DNA of 64,000 nt from Geobacter argillaceus (GCF_007830735.1 NZ_VLLN01000003.1:219167-283166), one strand, 5' to 3'; positions 1 through 10,964 are shown, numbered from the stretch's first letter. Numbers and translations: made by a program. Notes: generated by a model from the letters alone, not told the origin.

Positions 1-3000
1 GTCACCGACTGCCAGGTAGCCTGCAGATTGGCCGGACTGCCGCCGGAGGCAGCCGCAAATGCTGCCGAAGATGGGGGCACGGCACCGGTGCCTCCCCAGA
101 CCAGGGCAACGGCCGGCGGCTGGGTTGCGTTACCGTCGTCGATGACCGCCCAATAGTCGCGGGTGGCCGGATCGATCACCTGCAGGTCGCTGTCGCCACT
201 TGAGGTAGCGATGACTCCTGCGCTGCCCGCACTGAAGTTGGTCCGCAGACGCAGGTCGACCGTTACCGGCGCAAGGGTCGGGTTGCTGACGATCTCCAGG
301 TAGCGGGCGAAGTAGCCGTCGCGCGGGACAAATACCTTGCGGGTAACGTTCAGCCCGGCCAGGTTCTGCTGGCGCAGGGCCAGCTCCCTGGACTGGTCCT
401 CCTGGGTGGCGATCGGGTCGCCGGCAAACGGCATGACGATGCTGCCGGCAATCAGTTCGAGGGCGACGGCCCCTTTCCTGCCGTTTTGGGTGAAGGCGCC
501 ATTCTGGCCGTTGGCCAGGGTGCCATCCTGCTGGATGTCGTAACTGTACAGGTTGCCGTCCTGGAGGGTGCGCGGTGGCGTGAAGGCATTGTTCTGCAGG
601 ACGATGTCACCGCTGGCAGTATCGCCGTCGGCATTGATCAATCCGGCCGTTTCACCCAGGAGTTGACGGGCCGCATCGCCGGCGCTGACCGTGAACTGGC
701 CGACCGGCAGACGTTCCACCAGGTAGTAGCCTGCCGCATCGGTGATGGCGGTAGCGGTCCGGCCGAAATCGGCATTCATGCTCCTGACGTTGACCCGGAT
801 CGACGAGGCGCTGGAGGCGTCCGGCATCAGCACCCGGCCGCTGACCGAGCCAAGTCCGACCAGCGTGACGTCGCGTACCACCGTCTGGCCGTCCTGGTTG
901 AGAACGACATTGGCAGCCTTGGCCCTGACCATGCCGGTACTGTCGACAAAGTAAAGCTGGTAGGTGGCAAGCCGGTGATTATCCAGGCGATAGGTGCCGT
1001 CAGCACCGGTCGCGACCGACCATTGGCCGCCGCCCACCGTGATCCCGGCAAGCGGCGTCTTGCCGTCCGGGGCGTAGACAATACCGGTGATACTGGCCAC
1101 GGGTACCTGGATGGTCGGCAGGGCCAGGGCAACGGCCGGCGAGCCGCCAACCGCCACGCTGGCGCTGCCGGTGGCGCTGGCGTTGCCGGAGTAGGCGTAG
1201 AGGCTGACATTCCCGGCCTGGACCTGGTTGAATATGGTTACGCCATCAGCGGCCGTCTTCTGCGTGACGGTGCCGTAGCCGTCATGGAGAGTGACGTCGG
1301 CATTACCGACCGGCCCGCTGGCATTGGTAACGGTGACCACCACGTTCCCCTGGCCGGGCATGGTCAGGTTCCGGGTCACGGTCGCGCCGTGGGTCTGGAG
1401 GGAAACCGGGGCGCTGCTTCTGCTCCTGGCCGACTTGTCGTCGGCGGTCACCGTGTAGACACCGAGCGGGACCGTCTCCAGCAGGTAGCCACCCGAGGTG
1501 TCGGTGGTCGTCGAGGCGCTGCCCGCGCTGACCGTTGCCCCGGAAACCGGGGTGACGCCATCGTAGCGGTAGACCGTGCCGGTAATGGAACCGACCGAGG
1601 CGAGGCGGAGGGTGAGCTGAACAGTTTCGCCATTGGTGGCGATCTTGCCCGAAGCGCCGGCACTCATCCGGGTGACCGGGTCCCTGGCCGACAGCGAGAA
1701 ATCTCCGACAAAGATGTCGCTGAAAGAGAAGGTCCCGCTGCCGGGGCCGTTTGCCAGCCGCTGCTCCGCCCCGAAGAGCGAGTAGGAGCCAAGCCGCAGT
1801 TCGGGATTGGCAACCGGGGTCCCGGCGCCATCCACCACCAGGCCGGTGATGTTTCCCTTGCCCAGGAAGACGACAACGACGTTCACATCCAGGCCGCTCT
1901 GGAGGATGGCGGCGTTCGCCCTCCCCTTCTCGCCCTGGCCGGTAGCGGCATTGATCACGTAGGTGCCGACCTGGAGCAGCGGGAATTCAAAATGGCCGGC
2001 CGCGTCGGTGAAAACCGTATCGAGCGGGGTGGAGAGGTCGCCGGAGCGGAAGACATCCACCTGGACCCCGGCACCGGCAGAAGTGACACCGTCGGCCTTC
2101 CTGACCGTGCCGGCCAGGCTGGCGGCCGGGATCAGCTGGATCTGCACATCCTTCAGGTAGCCGTTGGCGGCGTTCATGGAGGCTGCCAGGTACCCTTTGA
2201 GCTTGGTCTGCGGGTCGTTGGCCCTGAACGTCACTCCCGGACCGGCAATACCGGAGATGGAGAACCGGCCGGTAGCGTCGGTGGTGACCGAATAGCCGTT
2301 GATCATCACTTCGGCGCCGGCAACCGGGTTCGGATAGGGATTGTAAACCGTACCGGTGACGATGCCGCCGCCCACGGTGACCGTCATGGCGGTCCGCTCC
2401 ACGGAGCCGATGAAAGCACGCAACTGCACGGTCCCGCCGCTGACAGCGGAAATCGTGATCGGCTTGCTCTGTTCGCCCGGGGCAAAGATCAGTGTCGGCG
2501 TGGCCACGGCGATGCCGGCATTGGCGCTGGTGATGGAGACGATGGCACCGTTGGCCGGTGCCGGTGCGGACAGCAGCAGGTCGATCTGCCGCTGGTCGCC
2601 GGCATTCAGCACGAGCGAGGCGGGGAGCGTGACGCCCGGCAGGGATTGCCCCCTGAGGACCAGGCTCGCCGGGGCACTCACGTTGCCCGAAAGGTCGACG
2701 GCCGTGGCCTGCAGGTTCAGGGTGGCACCGTCGGCCAGGGTGGTCGGAATGGTGATGAGGAACTGGGCCTGGGCACTCCCCAGCGGCGGCGAGATTCCCT
2801 TGGCATTGGCATAGGTAAGGGCACCGCTAGCGGTGAGGTCGATCCGCTGCACCCCGACCTCGTCGCTGGCGTCCACAACGATGGTCAGCGGCTGCCCCGG
2901 GACCATCTCGGTGGAGCCGGTCAGAGTCCGTAACGTTACCTGCGGCGCATGGGTGTCGGCCACTGCCAGCTTGACCTGGCCGGCGCTGGCGCGGTTGCCG

Positions 3001-6000
3001 GCCTTGTCGACGGCGGTCACGTCCAGATTGACCGTTTCCAGCGGGCTGGCCGCCGGCGAGACAGTAAAGGTAAAGGTGGTGGCGACGGCGTTCAGTGCCG
3101 GGTCGATGACCCGGTTCTCGCTGTAGACCGTGCCGCCGGATACGCGGAACTCCAGGCTGGCAACGCCTCCGAGGTCGGCGGCGGAGACCACGGCGGTCAC
3201 CTGCTGGCCCGGCTTTACTTTGGCGCCGGTGACCGGACTGGTGAAGCCGACCTGCGGCGGCGTGGCGTCCAGAACGGTGATGTTCACCGGCCGGGCCTTG
3301 GTGGTCTGCCCCTTGGTGTCGATGGCCGTGGCGTTGACGGTGATGGTGGAGCCGGGTATCGCGTCGACCGGCACGTAGAAGGCGAAGTTCTTCGTCGTCG
3401 CGGTCGAGGCCGGGACGACGTCGGTCGTTGCGGCAGCCGGGGCCTGGCCGCCGATGGCCTGATAACCGACCAGGCTGACCCCCAGGTCGTCGTTGGCGGC
3501 GACGGACACGTTGACCCGTTCGCCGGTCTTGAAGGCGGAACCGTCTGCCGGCGCCGAGATGGCCACGGTTGGCGGGGTGTCGGCGGTGATGGTGAACAGG
3601 GTGTCGACTGCCGTACCACGGTTGCCCGAGGTGTCGGTGGCCACGGCGCTGATCCTGATGGTGTCGCCCGGCTTGCCCAGCGACGGTACGGAGAGGATGT
3701 TGAACTTGAAGCCGTCGGCGATAGTACGGTCGGTGCCGACGATCGTGCCGTTGACCATAAAATCGACAAAGGCGACGTCGCTGGCCCCCCCCAGATTGAC
3801 GCTGACGCTGGCGACACTCCCTTCGATGACCGTGCCGTTATTGGACGGAGAAAGGCCGGCGATGACCGGCGGGGTCCGGTCAAGGGCAGAGAAGCTGTAG
3901 GTAAGACCGGACTGCTGCCGATTCCCCGAAAGGTCGGTGGCAGGTTGCACCGCCACCTGGTAGGCGCCGCTTTCCACCAGCGGATAGGTGGGGGTGAAGA
4001 CCAGGCCGGTGTTGCCGAAGATGGCATCCACCCGACCGGCAACCGGCGCACCTCCTCTACTGAGGGTGATGGCAGGGCCGCTGAAGGCGGCCGGGTCAAT
4101 CGGCTCGTTGTAGACGATCCGGATCACGCTCTCCAGCGGCACGCCGCTGGTCCCGGCTGCCGGGTCGACGGACTGGAAGGCGGGCGGCGTCCGGTCCTCG
4201 GTGGTGAAGGAGGCCACGAACGGCCTGGCCATGGGGCGATCCAGGTTGTCGGTCACCCCGAACACCTTTACCGTATAGATGGTCTGCTCCTTGAGCGGTG
4301 CAATGGGGGTGAAGGTGACGGTGGTATTGCCGTCCCCCATGGCGATGGTGCCGGCGACGGTACCGCTGCCGTCGTTCACCGTTACTGTCGCGGCGGTGAC
4401 CGAACCGGGCTGGACCGGTTCGCTGAAGGTGATGACGACCTTTTGACCCAGCGCTACCTTGAGGGCACCGGGGACCGGCGAGATGGTCCTGACCGACGGC
4501 GGGGCATCGTCGAGGATGATGGTGCCGACGTTTTCCAGGCCGTTCACCACCAGGTATTTCCGCCCCATCCCGCTGCCGAGCGGGTCGAGCAGGTTGAGGG
4601 TGTAGGTGCCGCTCTTGATCCCGCGCAGGGTGAAGTCGCCGTTGGCATCGGTGGCGGTGTAGTGTTGCGCAGCTGCGCCGGCTGCCGTTGTTCCGGTCAG
4701 GGCGGCGATGATGCCGGCCCGCTTGACGGCATCCGGATAGATAGCCGTGCCGGTGACCGTGCCATTCACTTCCAGGACCAGGCGCGGGGTGGCGTTGTCC
4801 CCCACATGGAGGACGCCGCTGGCCGCGCCACTCAGGCCACGGACCGGGTCGTGGGCCCAGACCGTGTAGTTGCCGGGCGGGACGGCGGTAAAGGTTGCCG
4901 TACCGTTGCTGTCGCCGTACCTGGTACAGGTGGATGAGCCGCAGCCGGCGTTCGGTGCCTTCTCCAGCACCACCTGGACACCGCTGGCGGGCGAATTGTC
5001 CTGCCAGACCACCACCGGCGACACGCTTCCCAGACCGTCAACAACGATCTTGACCACGGCGGCCTCACCGGCAAAGGCAAGATCGGCCATGGCACTGCCG
5101 CTGCTGGCGGTCACCTGGGATTTTGCAACAACCGTGTGGCGGCCAAGCGACAGGTCGGCCGCATGGAAGGTGCCGTCCTCACCGGCGGTGAGGCTGACGC
5201 CGCACCCTTCTCCGCTCGGGTCTATGCAGATGGCATAGTTTTTCGCGGGTGTGCCGTCGGTGTTGAAGACCATGCCGTCCATACTACCCAGAGCCGGCTT
5301 CAGCAGATTTACCACCAGCGGCAGGTCTATCAGTTCGTTCTCCCGGGTGATGATCCCGGTGGCACTGGCGCTTCCCAGCCCGTCCCGGCTCACCGTAACA
5401 GAGAATGCCCCCTGCGGTATGCCGGGGAAGAAGTAGCTGCCATCCGGGCCGGTGGTCCCGATGAGCGTGAGAGCGCTCCCGTCCGGGAAGGAAATCGAGA
5501 GCTGCACCCGCCAGCCACGCAGCGGGGCCATGGTAACGGCGTCGTAGGCAACGCCCCGCACATGGCCGATGGCGGCCTCGTTGATCATGATCGGCACCTG
5601 CTGCCCGGCCAGGTCGACCGTCCCGCTGCCGCCGCCGCGCCGGCCGGTGGCAGCCTCGAAGACCTTGACGTTGACCGGACCCAGAGGGATAGTGCCCTGA
5701 CGGTACTGGCCGTTGCTGTCGGTGGTGTTGAAGGCAAGCGGCCCCTGACCGTTGAAGATCGCCACGTCGGCGTTGGGGACCGGGGTCACCCCGTCGGGTC
5801 GGTAGACCGTGCCATAGACAACGCCGGTAGCGTCATACAGGTAGACATCGATGGTGACCTTTTCCCCGTCCTTCACCACCTTGCCGCTCTTCCGGGCCGA
5901 AAAGCCGCGGGAGAGGTCCTGGGCGAAGACCACAAAGGTCCCCTCGTCGATGCCGGTGAACGTGATGGTGCCGTCCACGGCGGTGCCGGTCTTCTTGATT

Positions 6001-9000
6001 GGCGGGAATTCGCTCCGCTCCAGGTCTACCCGGGCGCCGATGATCGGTGTCACCCCATCGCTGCCGAAGACCCTGACCGTCACGTCGGCCTTGCCGATCA
6101 GCCGCAGCTTGACGTCGGCGGTCTGGCCTGCCGCCACGTGGCCCTTGACCCGGGCGCTCTTGCCGGTCACCGGGTCCATTGCGGTCAGGGTGAAGTCGCC
6201 GGCGTTCACGATCGGCACCTTGAAAGTGCCCCCCACCTTGGAGGTGCCGTCATCGGGGAGCGTATAGACGTTCTCTTCCTGTATCCCCTGCGGAATGGTA
6301 TCGCAGATCATTTCGCCGATAGAGGTCTCACGGCAGAACTTCTTGGTCTCTTCGGAATGGAAGGTGACCTTTACTGCCTCCCCCACCGGAGTGAACCCAT
6401 CCGGCTGATAGACCCTGCCGGTGATGACACTGGTCGGCAGCAGCTTCAGGACGACCTGTCGCGTCTCGCCATCCTGGTTGATGGCATCGCTGAAGGTGAT
6501 CGGATCGGGACTGAAGGCGCCGCCGGCGGTGATCACGAACTGCCCCACAAAGACGTTGTCAAAGGAGAATCTGCCGGTGGAGAAATCGTTGTCCACGATC
6601 CGGATATGCGGGGTGTGGGCGAAGCCGAGACCGACCGACTTGCCGCCAGGCCCCCTGGCGCTCCGCACTGTGAGACCGGATACGCTCACCCGCGCCTTCA
6701 GCGGCGTCTTGCCGTCGTCGTCGTAGATGACACCTTCCACCCGTCCCTTCCCTTTGAAGGTCACGTTGGCCCTGGCCTGGTGACCGTTGAAGAGGACCTT
6801 GGTCGTGGTCACGTTGCCGTCGGAAAGGTCGGGAAGGAAGGCGGAAATGGTGTATTCCGCCCCGGTCATCACCGGCAGCGGCTTGATCTGGTATTGTCCC
6901 TGAGCGTTGGTAACGGCGGTGCCGGCGATCTGCATGCCGGAGTCTCCCTGCCTGAGGGCAAAGACGTCGATCCCTCCGGCCGGCGATATCCCGTCGGCAA
7001 GATAGACCGTGCCGTAGACCCCACCCTGTGCGGAAAGGACAATAGTGGCGTTGACCAGCTCGCCGTTTCTGATGATGTCGATCTCGGTGCTCCCCGAGGC
7101 GCCAAGGGCCTGGGAGACCGCCACGATCTTGGCGTGACCCAGCGGCACATCCTTCAGCTCATAGGCGCCGTTCACGTCGGTGGTGGCGAGCACCAGGCCG
7201 CCACCCACCTGGGCGCCTGCCACCGGCCGCCCCTCGGAGTCCAGAACCGTCCCTTGCACCGTGCCGAAGCCGCCGTTGAGAAGGATATTTCCCGTGATCT
7301 TGGCGTCGGCGGCAAGGGGAAGGTTGATGTTCCCCTCCTGATAAACCGCCTGGTCAAAGGAGTTTATCCGGTGGCTGCCGGCCGGGATGCTCGGGAAGAG
7401 ATAGGCGCCGTTCTTGTCGGTGGTCACCATGGCCACGGGACACTCGCCCGGCTTGGGACAGGTAACCCCGGGCTGGCTGCCGCTCTGGTAGAAGGCGATG
7501 ACCGGCACCCCCGGCACCGGCGTAGCGCCGTCCGGCCGGAGGACCACACCGGAAACCTGGCCGTACTTCACCGTGATAGTCTTTACCTGCTCGGTGAGAA
7601 GCACCAAGTTCAGCTCGACAACCTCCCCGGCAGTCCCGATATAGGTGCTCTGGGCAGCGTGGGAGTTGGTCTCCACGTGCACCGCCTCCACCAGACTGTT
7701 GCCGATGGGGACGCGGGTGATGACGTAGCGGCCGTTGGCATCGGTGGTGGCGCCATACTCGGTCTGATCCACCAGATTGGTCACCTTGATCCGCACATCC
7801 TTGAGCGGGGTGACGCCGTCTTCGCCGAAGACGCGCCCCTGGACCGTGCCGCGCCCCAGAAAAACGATGTCGGCGTTCAGACGCTGGCCGTGGCGGGCGA
7901 TGGAGAACTGGAGACGCCGGACATCATTGGTATCCGGGTCCATGGCGATCTCCTTGACCCGGAATGCGCCGCCCCGGACGTAGTCCCACTGGTAGTGGGC
8001 GTTGGCGTCGGTCAGCTTGGCGGCGATCCCCACATCGACCCACTCGTCGTCGCACATCCGCTGGAGCACCAGGCGGATCTCAGAACCGGGGACGAGGGAG
8101 CCGTCGGCCTGGAGTATCCGGCCGGAGACGACCCCGCCGAACGCCTCGATGGTCGCTTCCATCGGCACGGTCTGGGGCGCCATGGCATGCCCGCGCCGGT
8201 CGACCACATTGGCAACGGTCATGGTACGGGGGACGAACGGTCCCAGCGGGTCGCGCAGGGCCACAAAGGCGATCCGCCGTCCCGGCTGCAGGGAGACGCC
8301 TACCACCTTGTTCCCCTCGGGGGAGTAATTGGCGATCAGCTCCGGCGGCAGCTTGTCCTGTACCGATTCGGGCGTCACCTCCTCGCTGAAGAGCATGGCC
8401 ACCACCCGGCCCAGCGGCTCGCCCGGGTCCTTCGCGTCGCACTTGTGGACATCGGCCTGGGGCTGCTGGACAACACTGATGATTGACGGCGACAGGTCGG
8501 GGATGAGGTCGCTCCCCGCCGGCGGAACGCCGGTACCGGCGGCGACCACGGCAAGCTGCACCGGATCACCGGCCGCCGGTATAAACAGGGGTGCCTGCTG
8601 GCCGGAAAGACCGGACCAACTCACCTGGTGAAGAGCGCCGGTGGCGTCGGGATAGATCAGGCTCAGGGTATAGCTGCCGGCAGTGACACCGGAGACCGGA
8701 TCGATCCGCAGGGAAAGCGGACCTCTGCCGGGTACGGCCATCATGGCCAGTTGTCCGGTTGTGGCGCCGGTCGTGTCGTTCAGCAGCAGATAATCGGCGA
8801 AGGGAATCTCCTTGGTCACCTTTCCCTTGGCATCGACGCCGCCGAGCCGCTTGCCACTCCCGTCAACCAGAGAAATGGTCACCGGCAGCGGACCGCTGTC
8901 GCCGGTCGCCAGCAGTGACACGAAGCCGGGGCGGTAGGCAAGGCGGGTCGCCAGATCGCGGTGGAACGCAAGCGCACCCTTGGCGGCAACTTCATCCTTC

Positions 9001-10964
9001 AGGATGTTCGCCACGGCCGCGGCAAAGGTGTCGCCCCGCACCGACCGGCGGCGCAGGTCGTCGAAGCCGGTGAAATCGGTCACTGCCGCGTCCCGGTCCG
9101 CCTGGTTCGGGTAGAGCTCGGCGATCCGGCTGTAGTTGCTCCCCATGAAGTCCATCAGGAGCTGGCTGGCCGTGGCCGGCAACTCCTCGTGCAGCGCGTA
9201 GCGGAACCCGGCCTCGGCCGTCTCGATCCCGCGGTCCCAGACGATCTTCTTGCCGAAACGGAGCACGTCCTTCGGCAGGGCAGCCGCCGGCGCGGTGGCC
9301 GTGGCGTACGCCTTGCCCAGCATCCCCAGCGCCGCCTTGCGCAGCTCCTCGGGAAGGCTGTTCGCCTCCTTGGGAAGGACCAGGGAGTCCGGGGAGAGGG
9401 GTATCCCCAGCTCTCCGACCGAGGTCTTGAGCAGGAACTTACCCTTGATATGCTCGTCCGAATCCAGGGTCGCGGCAAAGACGTTGCCGGTCACCTGGGA
9501 GATCAGCTCGTAGCTGATGGTCGCCGAATCACCCGGCAAGATCGAGTCGATGGACCTGACCGGGTCTCCCACCAGGGTAGCGCCGCTGATGTAGCGCGGG
9601 TACAGGTTGATGGAAACGAAGTTGGCGGGCGAGTCGGAGGTATTGGTCACCGTCACGTCCAGGTTGTACCGCTCCCCGGCATTGACCAGGTCCGGGTGGG
9701 TGAAGGTCATGGTAAAGGTCGGATTGCGGACCAGCACCGTCCCCATGGCCCGGCCGCGGATCGGCACCGGCCCGATGGGGAGGCCGTACAGGGTACCGGT
9801 TATCTCCATCTCCACCGTGTGGCTCCCCTCGCGACGCCCCTCCACCAGGAATTCGGCGTTGCCGGTCTCTCCCGGCGCAAGTTCGCTGATGTCGTCGCCG
9901 GTACCGAGCTTGCCGTCAGGACCCGGTTTGGCCACCGGCTGGATACGCGGCGACTCCCCGCGATCGGTCTTGGCCATCCGGAGCGGATCGTCACTGGTGT
10001 TCACCACTTCATCCCTGCCCGGAGGGAGGATTATCTCGGCTTTGATATCCTTTACCACCAGGTTGGAGTCAGCCGGCGCCACGTTCCCGACCATCAGCAT
10101 GACGCTGAAGTACTGGTTCAGGAAGCCGATGTCACCGGGAATGACCACCACCCCCGGGATCGGCGGCAGGAAGAAGTTGTTCCCGACCGGGATGTCCGGC
10201 TTCAGGGTGAAACTCTGCACGCTCAGGTTGGGGATCGAGGTCTGGGCCAGTTTGAGCGAGTCGGGGATGATCGTGGAGAGCGTCTGGATCTGCGCCCCCT
10301 GGATACCGGGAATGCGGATTCCGTCAACCGGGACATCCTGGGTCGTCTGGAGCCGCGGCAGAATGACCGGCATGGTAATGTTGATTTCCTGCCCCGGCTT
10401 GATGGCAAAGGCAGCGGTGAAGTTGTAGGCCTGAAAGTTGGACTTGTCGAAGACGATCCCCTTGTCGCGGATCTCCTGGGCAGTGAGCGGTCGGGCAGTC
10501 ACCTGGGTAACCAGCAGCTTTTCGATGACCTCGATCTTCACGCTCTCCGGCGTGCCGTAGAAGAGCACCTGACCGCCACTCTCCAGGCGGATGCCGTCGA
10601 GGCTGTAACTGCCGGGTACCGTCAGTGGAGGGATATTGAACGGTGAGTTGGCCGGCACTGCCAGCTCAAGGGGGGTCTCCAGACCGGGCCCCCGCAAGGT
10701 CGCCCTGACCGTGGCATCGGGGGCGAGCGGCGGGATCTGCCCGGCCGGCATGGTCGGAACCTGCAGGTAGGTGCTGACGATGGTGGCGATGTTCTTCGGT
10801 ACCGTCTGCTTGGCCGGGGCCGCGGTCAGCTGCATGCCGTAGAGGATGATGTCGTCCTGGGCCAGGAAGCGGCCTTCGTAGGCATGGGCAGACGTCAGGC
10901 TGACAAGCAATAAATACAATGTGCCGATAAAACACATATACCTGGATCTATTAATAATTCCCAT
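1..10964 (-). CDS. Giant exported multidomain beta-repeat protein, 3' truncated by the window
   Basis: The frame is open from an ATG at 10964 to the left edge with no in-frame stop, giving at least 3654 residues; the C-terminus lies outside the window. GGGAGG sits six bases before the ATG. The N-terminus has a signal peptide (hydrophobic stretch then SAHA, cleavage near residue 28), so the protein is exported. Approximate layout: residues 30-940 are beta-rich with CARDB-like segments and no clear match; 940-2150 hold about a dozen carboxypeptidase-regulatory-like (CarboxypepD_reg) repeats of the pattern G-x-V-x-G-x-V-Y-x-x-D-G-x-T-P; 2155-2360 are two Big_5-like domains; 2360-2860 are Ig/cadherin-like domains; 2865-3440 hold about seven more regulatory-like repeats; the rest is unassigned. 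No enzyme motif or membrane anchor is visible. It is the last gene of a leftward cassette, 51 bp after the parvulin gene. Surface adhesion or scaffolding is inferred, not shown. Confidence 0.85.
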   Translation of the reverse strand, partial: MGIINRSRYMCFIGTLYLLLVSLTSAHAYEGRFLAQDDIILYGMQLTAAPAKQTVPKNIATIVSTYLQVPTMPAGQIPPLAPDATVRATLRGPGLETPLELAVPANSPFNIPPLTVPGSYSLDGIRLESGGQVLFYGTPESVKIEVIEKLLVTQVTARPLTAQEIRDKGIVFDKSNFQAYNFTAAFAIKPGQEINITMPVILPRLQTTQDVPVDGIRIPGIQGAQIQTLSTIIPDSLKLAQTSIPNLSVQSFTLKPDIPVGNNFFLPPIPGVVVIPGDIGFLNQYFSVMLMVGNVAPADSNLVVKDIKAEIILPPGRDEVVNTSDDPLRMAKTDRGESPRIQPVAKPGPDGKLGTGDDISELAPGETGNAEFLVEGRREGSHTVEMEITGTLYGLPIGPVPIRGRAMGTVLVRNPTFTMTFTHPDLVNAGERYNLDVTVTNTSDSPANFVSINLYPRYISGATLVGDPVRSIDSILPGDSATISYELISQVTGNVFAATLDSDEHIKGKFLLKTSVGELGIPLSPDSLVLPKEANSLPEELRKAALGMLGKAYATATAPAAALPKDVLRFGKKIVWDRGIETAEAGFRYALHEELPATASQLLMDFMGSNYSRIAELYPNQADRDAAVTDFTGFDDLRRRSVRGDTFAAAVANILKDEVAAKGALAFHRDLATRLAYRPGFVSLLATGDSGPLPVTISLVDGSGKRLGGVDAKGKVTKEIPFADYLLLNDTTGATTGQLAMMAVPGRGPLSLRIDPVSGVTAGSYTLSLIYPDATGALHQVSWSGLSGQQAPLFIPAAGDPVQLAVVAAGTGVPPAGSDLIPDLSPSIISVVQQPQADVHKCDAKDPGEPLGRVVAMLFSEEVTPESVQDKLPPELIANYSPEGNKVVGVSLQPGRRIAFVALRDPLGPFVPRTMTVANVVDRRGHAMAPQTVPMEATIEAFGGVVSGRILQADGSLVPGSEIRLVLQRMCDDEWVDVGIAAKLTDANAHYQWDYVRGGAFRVKEIAMDPDTNDVRRLQFSIARHGQRLNADIVFLGRGTVQGRVFGEDGVTPLKDVRIKVTNLVDQTEYGATTDANGRYVITRVPIGNSLVEAVHVETNSHAAQSTYIGTAGEVVELNLVLLTEQVKTITVKYGQVSGVVLRPDGATPVPGVPVIAFYQSGSQPGVTCPKPGECPVAMVTTDKNGAYLFPSIPAGSHRINSFDQAVYQEGNINLPLAADAKITGNILLNGGFGTVQGTVLDSEGRPVAGAQVGGGLVLATTDVNGAYELKDVPLGHAKIVAVSQALGASGSTEIDIIRNGELVNATIVLSAQGGVYGTVYLADGISPAGGIDVFALRQGDSGMQIAGTAVTNAQGQYQIKPLPVMTGAEYTISAFLPDLSDGNVTTTKVLFNGHQARANVTFKGKGRVEGVIYDDDGKTPLKARVSVSGLTVRSARGPGGKSVGLGFAHTPHIRIVDNDFSTGRFSFDNVFVGQFVITAGGAFSPDPITFSDAINQDGETRQVVLKLLPTSVITGRVYQPDGFTPVGEAVKVTFHSEETKKFCRETSIGEMICDTIPQGIQEENVYTLPDDGTSKVGGTFKVPIVNAGDFTLTAMDPVTGKSARVKGHVAAGQTADVKLRLIGKADVTVRVFGSDGVTPIIGARVDLERSEFPPIKKTGTAVDGTITFTGIDEGTFVVFAQDLSRGFSARKSGKVVKDGEKVTIDVYLYDATGVVYGTVYRPDGVTPVPNADVAIFNGQGPLAFNTTDSNGQYRQGTIPLGPVNVKVFEAATGRRGGGSGTVDLAGQQVPIMINEAAIGHVRGVAYDAVTMAPLRGWRVQLSISFPDGSALTLIGTTGPDGSYFFPGIPQGAFSVTVSRDGLGSASATGIITRENELIDLPLVVNLLKPALGSMDGMVFNTDGTPAKNYAICIDPSGEGCGVSLTAGEDGTFHAADLSLGRHTVVAKSQVTASSGSAMADLAFAGEAAVVKIVVDGLGSVSPVVVWQDNSPASGVQVVLEKAPNAGCGSSTCTRYGDSNGTATFTAVPPGNYTVWAHDPVRGLSGAASGVLHVGDNATPRLVLEVNGTVTGTAIYPDAVKRAGIIAALTGTTAAGAAAQHYTATDANGDFTLRGIKSGTYTLNLLDPLGSGMGRKYLVVNGLENVGTIILDDAPPSVRTISPVPGALKVALGQKVVITFSEPVQPGSVTAATVTVNDGSGTVAGTIAMGDGNTTVTFTPIAPLKEQTIYTVKVFGVTDNLDRPMARPFVASFTTEDRTPPAFQSVDPAAGTSGVPLESVIRIVYNEPIDPAAFSGPAITLSRGGAPVAGRVDAIFGNTGLVFTPTYPLVESGAYQVAVQPATDLSGNRQQSGLTYSFSALDRTPPVIAGLSPSNNGTVIEGSVASVSVNLGGASDVAFVDFMVNGTIVGTDRTIADGFKFNILSVPSLGKPGDTIRISAVATDTSGNRGTAVDTLFTITADTPPTVAISAPADGSAFKTGERVNVSVAANDDLGVSLVGYQAIGGQAPAAATTDVVPASTATTKNFAFYVPVDAIPGSTITVNATAIDTKGQTTKARPVNITVLDATPPQVGFTSPVTGAKVKPGQQVTAVVSAADLGGVASLEFRVSGGTVYSENRVIDPALNAVATTFTFTVSPAASPLETVNLDVTAVDKAGNRASAGQVKLAVADTHAPQVTLRTLTGSTEMVPGQPLTIVVDASDEVGVQRIDLTASGALTYANAKGISPPLGSAQAQFLITIPTTLADGATLNLQATAVDLSGNVSAPASLVLRGQSLPGVTLPASLVLNAGDQRQIDLLLSAPAPANGAIVSITSANAGIAVATPTLIFAPGEQSKPITISAVSGGTVQLRAFIGSVERTAMTVTVGGGIVTGTVYNPYPNPVAGAEVMINGYSVTTDATGRFSISGIAGPGVTFRANDPQTKLKGYLAASMNAANGYLKDVQIQLIPAASLAGTVRKADGVTSAGAGVQVDVFRSGDLSTPLDTVFTDAAGHFEFPLLQVGTYVINAATGQGEKGRANAAILQSGLDVNVVVVFLGKGNITGLVVDGAGTPVANPELRLGSYSLFGAEQRLANGPGSGTFSFSDIFVGDFSLSARDPVTRMSAGASGKIATNGETVQLTLRLASVGSITGTVYRYDGVTPVSGATVSAGSASTTTDTSGGYLLETVPLGVYTVTADDKSARSRSSAPVSLQTHGATVTRNLTMPGQGNVVVTVTNASGPVGNADVTLHDGYGTVTQKTAADGVTIFNQVQAGNVSLYAYSGNASATGSASVAVGGSPAVALALPTIQVPVASITGIVYAPDGKTPLAGITVGGGQWSVATGADGTYRLDNHRLATYQLYFVDSTGMVRAKAANVVLNQDGQTVVRDVTLVGLGSVSGRVLMPDASSASSIRVNVRSMNADFGRTATAITDAAGYYLVERLPVGQFTVSAGDAARQLLGETAGLINADGDTASGDIVLQNNAFTPPRTLQDGNLYSYDIQQDGTLANGQNGAFTQNGRKGAVALELIAGSIVMPFAGDPIATQEDQSRELALRQQNLAGLNVTRKVFVPRDGYFARYLEIVSNPTLAPVTVDLRLRTNFSAGSAGVIATSSGDSDLQVIDPATRDYWAVIDDGNATQPPAVALVWGGTGAVPPSSAAFAAASGGSPANLQATWQSV

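Noticed and set aside
486..10646. Very long open frames on the plus strand (up to 1116 codons) opposite the second giant gene
   Set aside because: They are antisense shadows of a GC-rich gene. Translations are rich in Gly, Arg, Asp and His without any recognisable domain, while the minus strand has a continuous domain-bearing frame with signal peptide and ribosome site.
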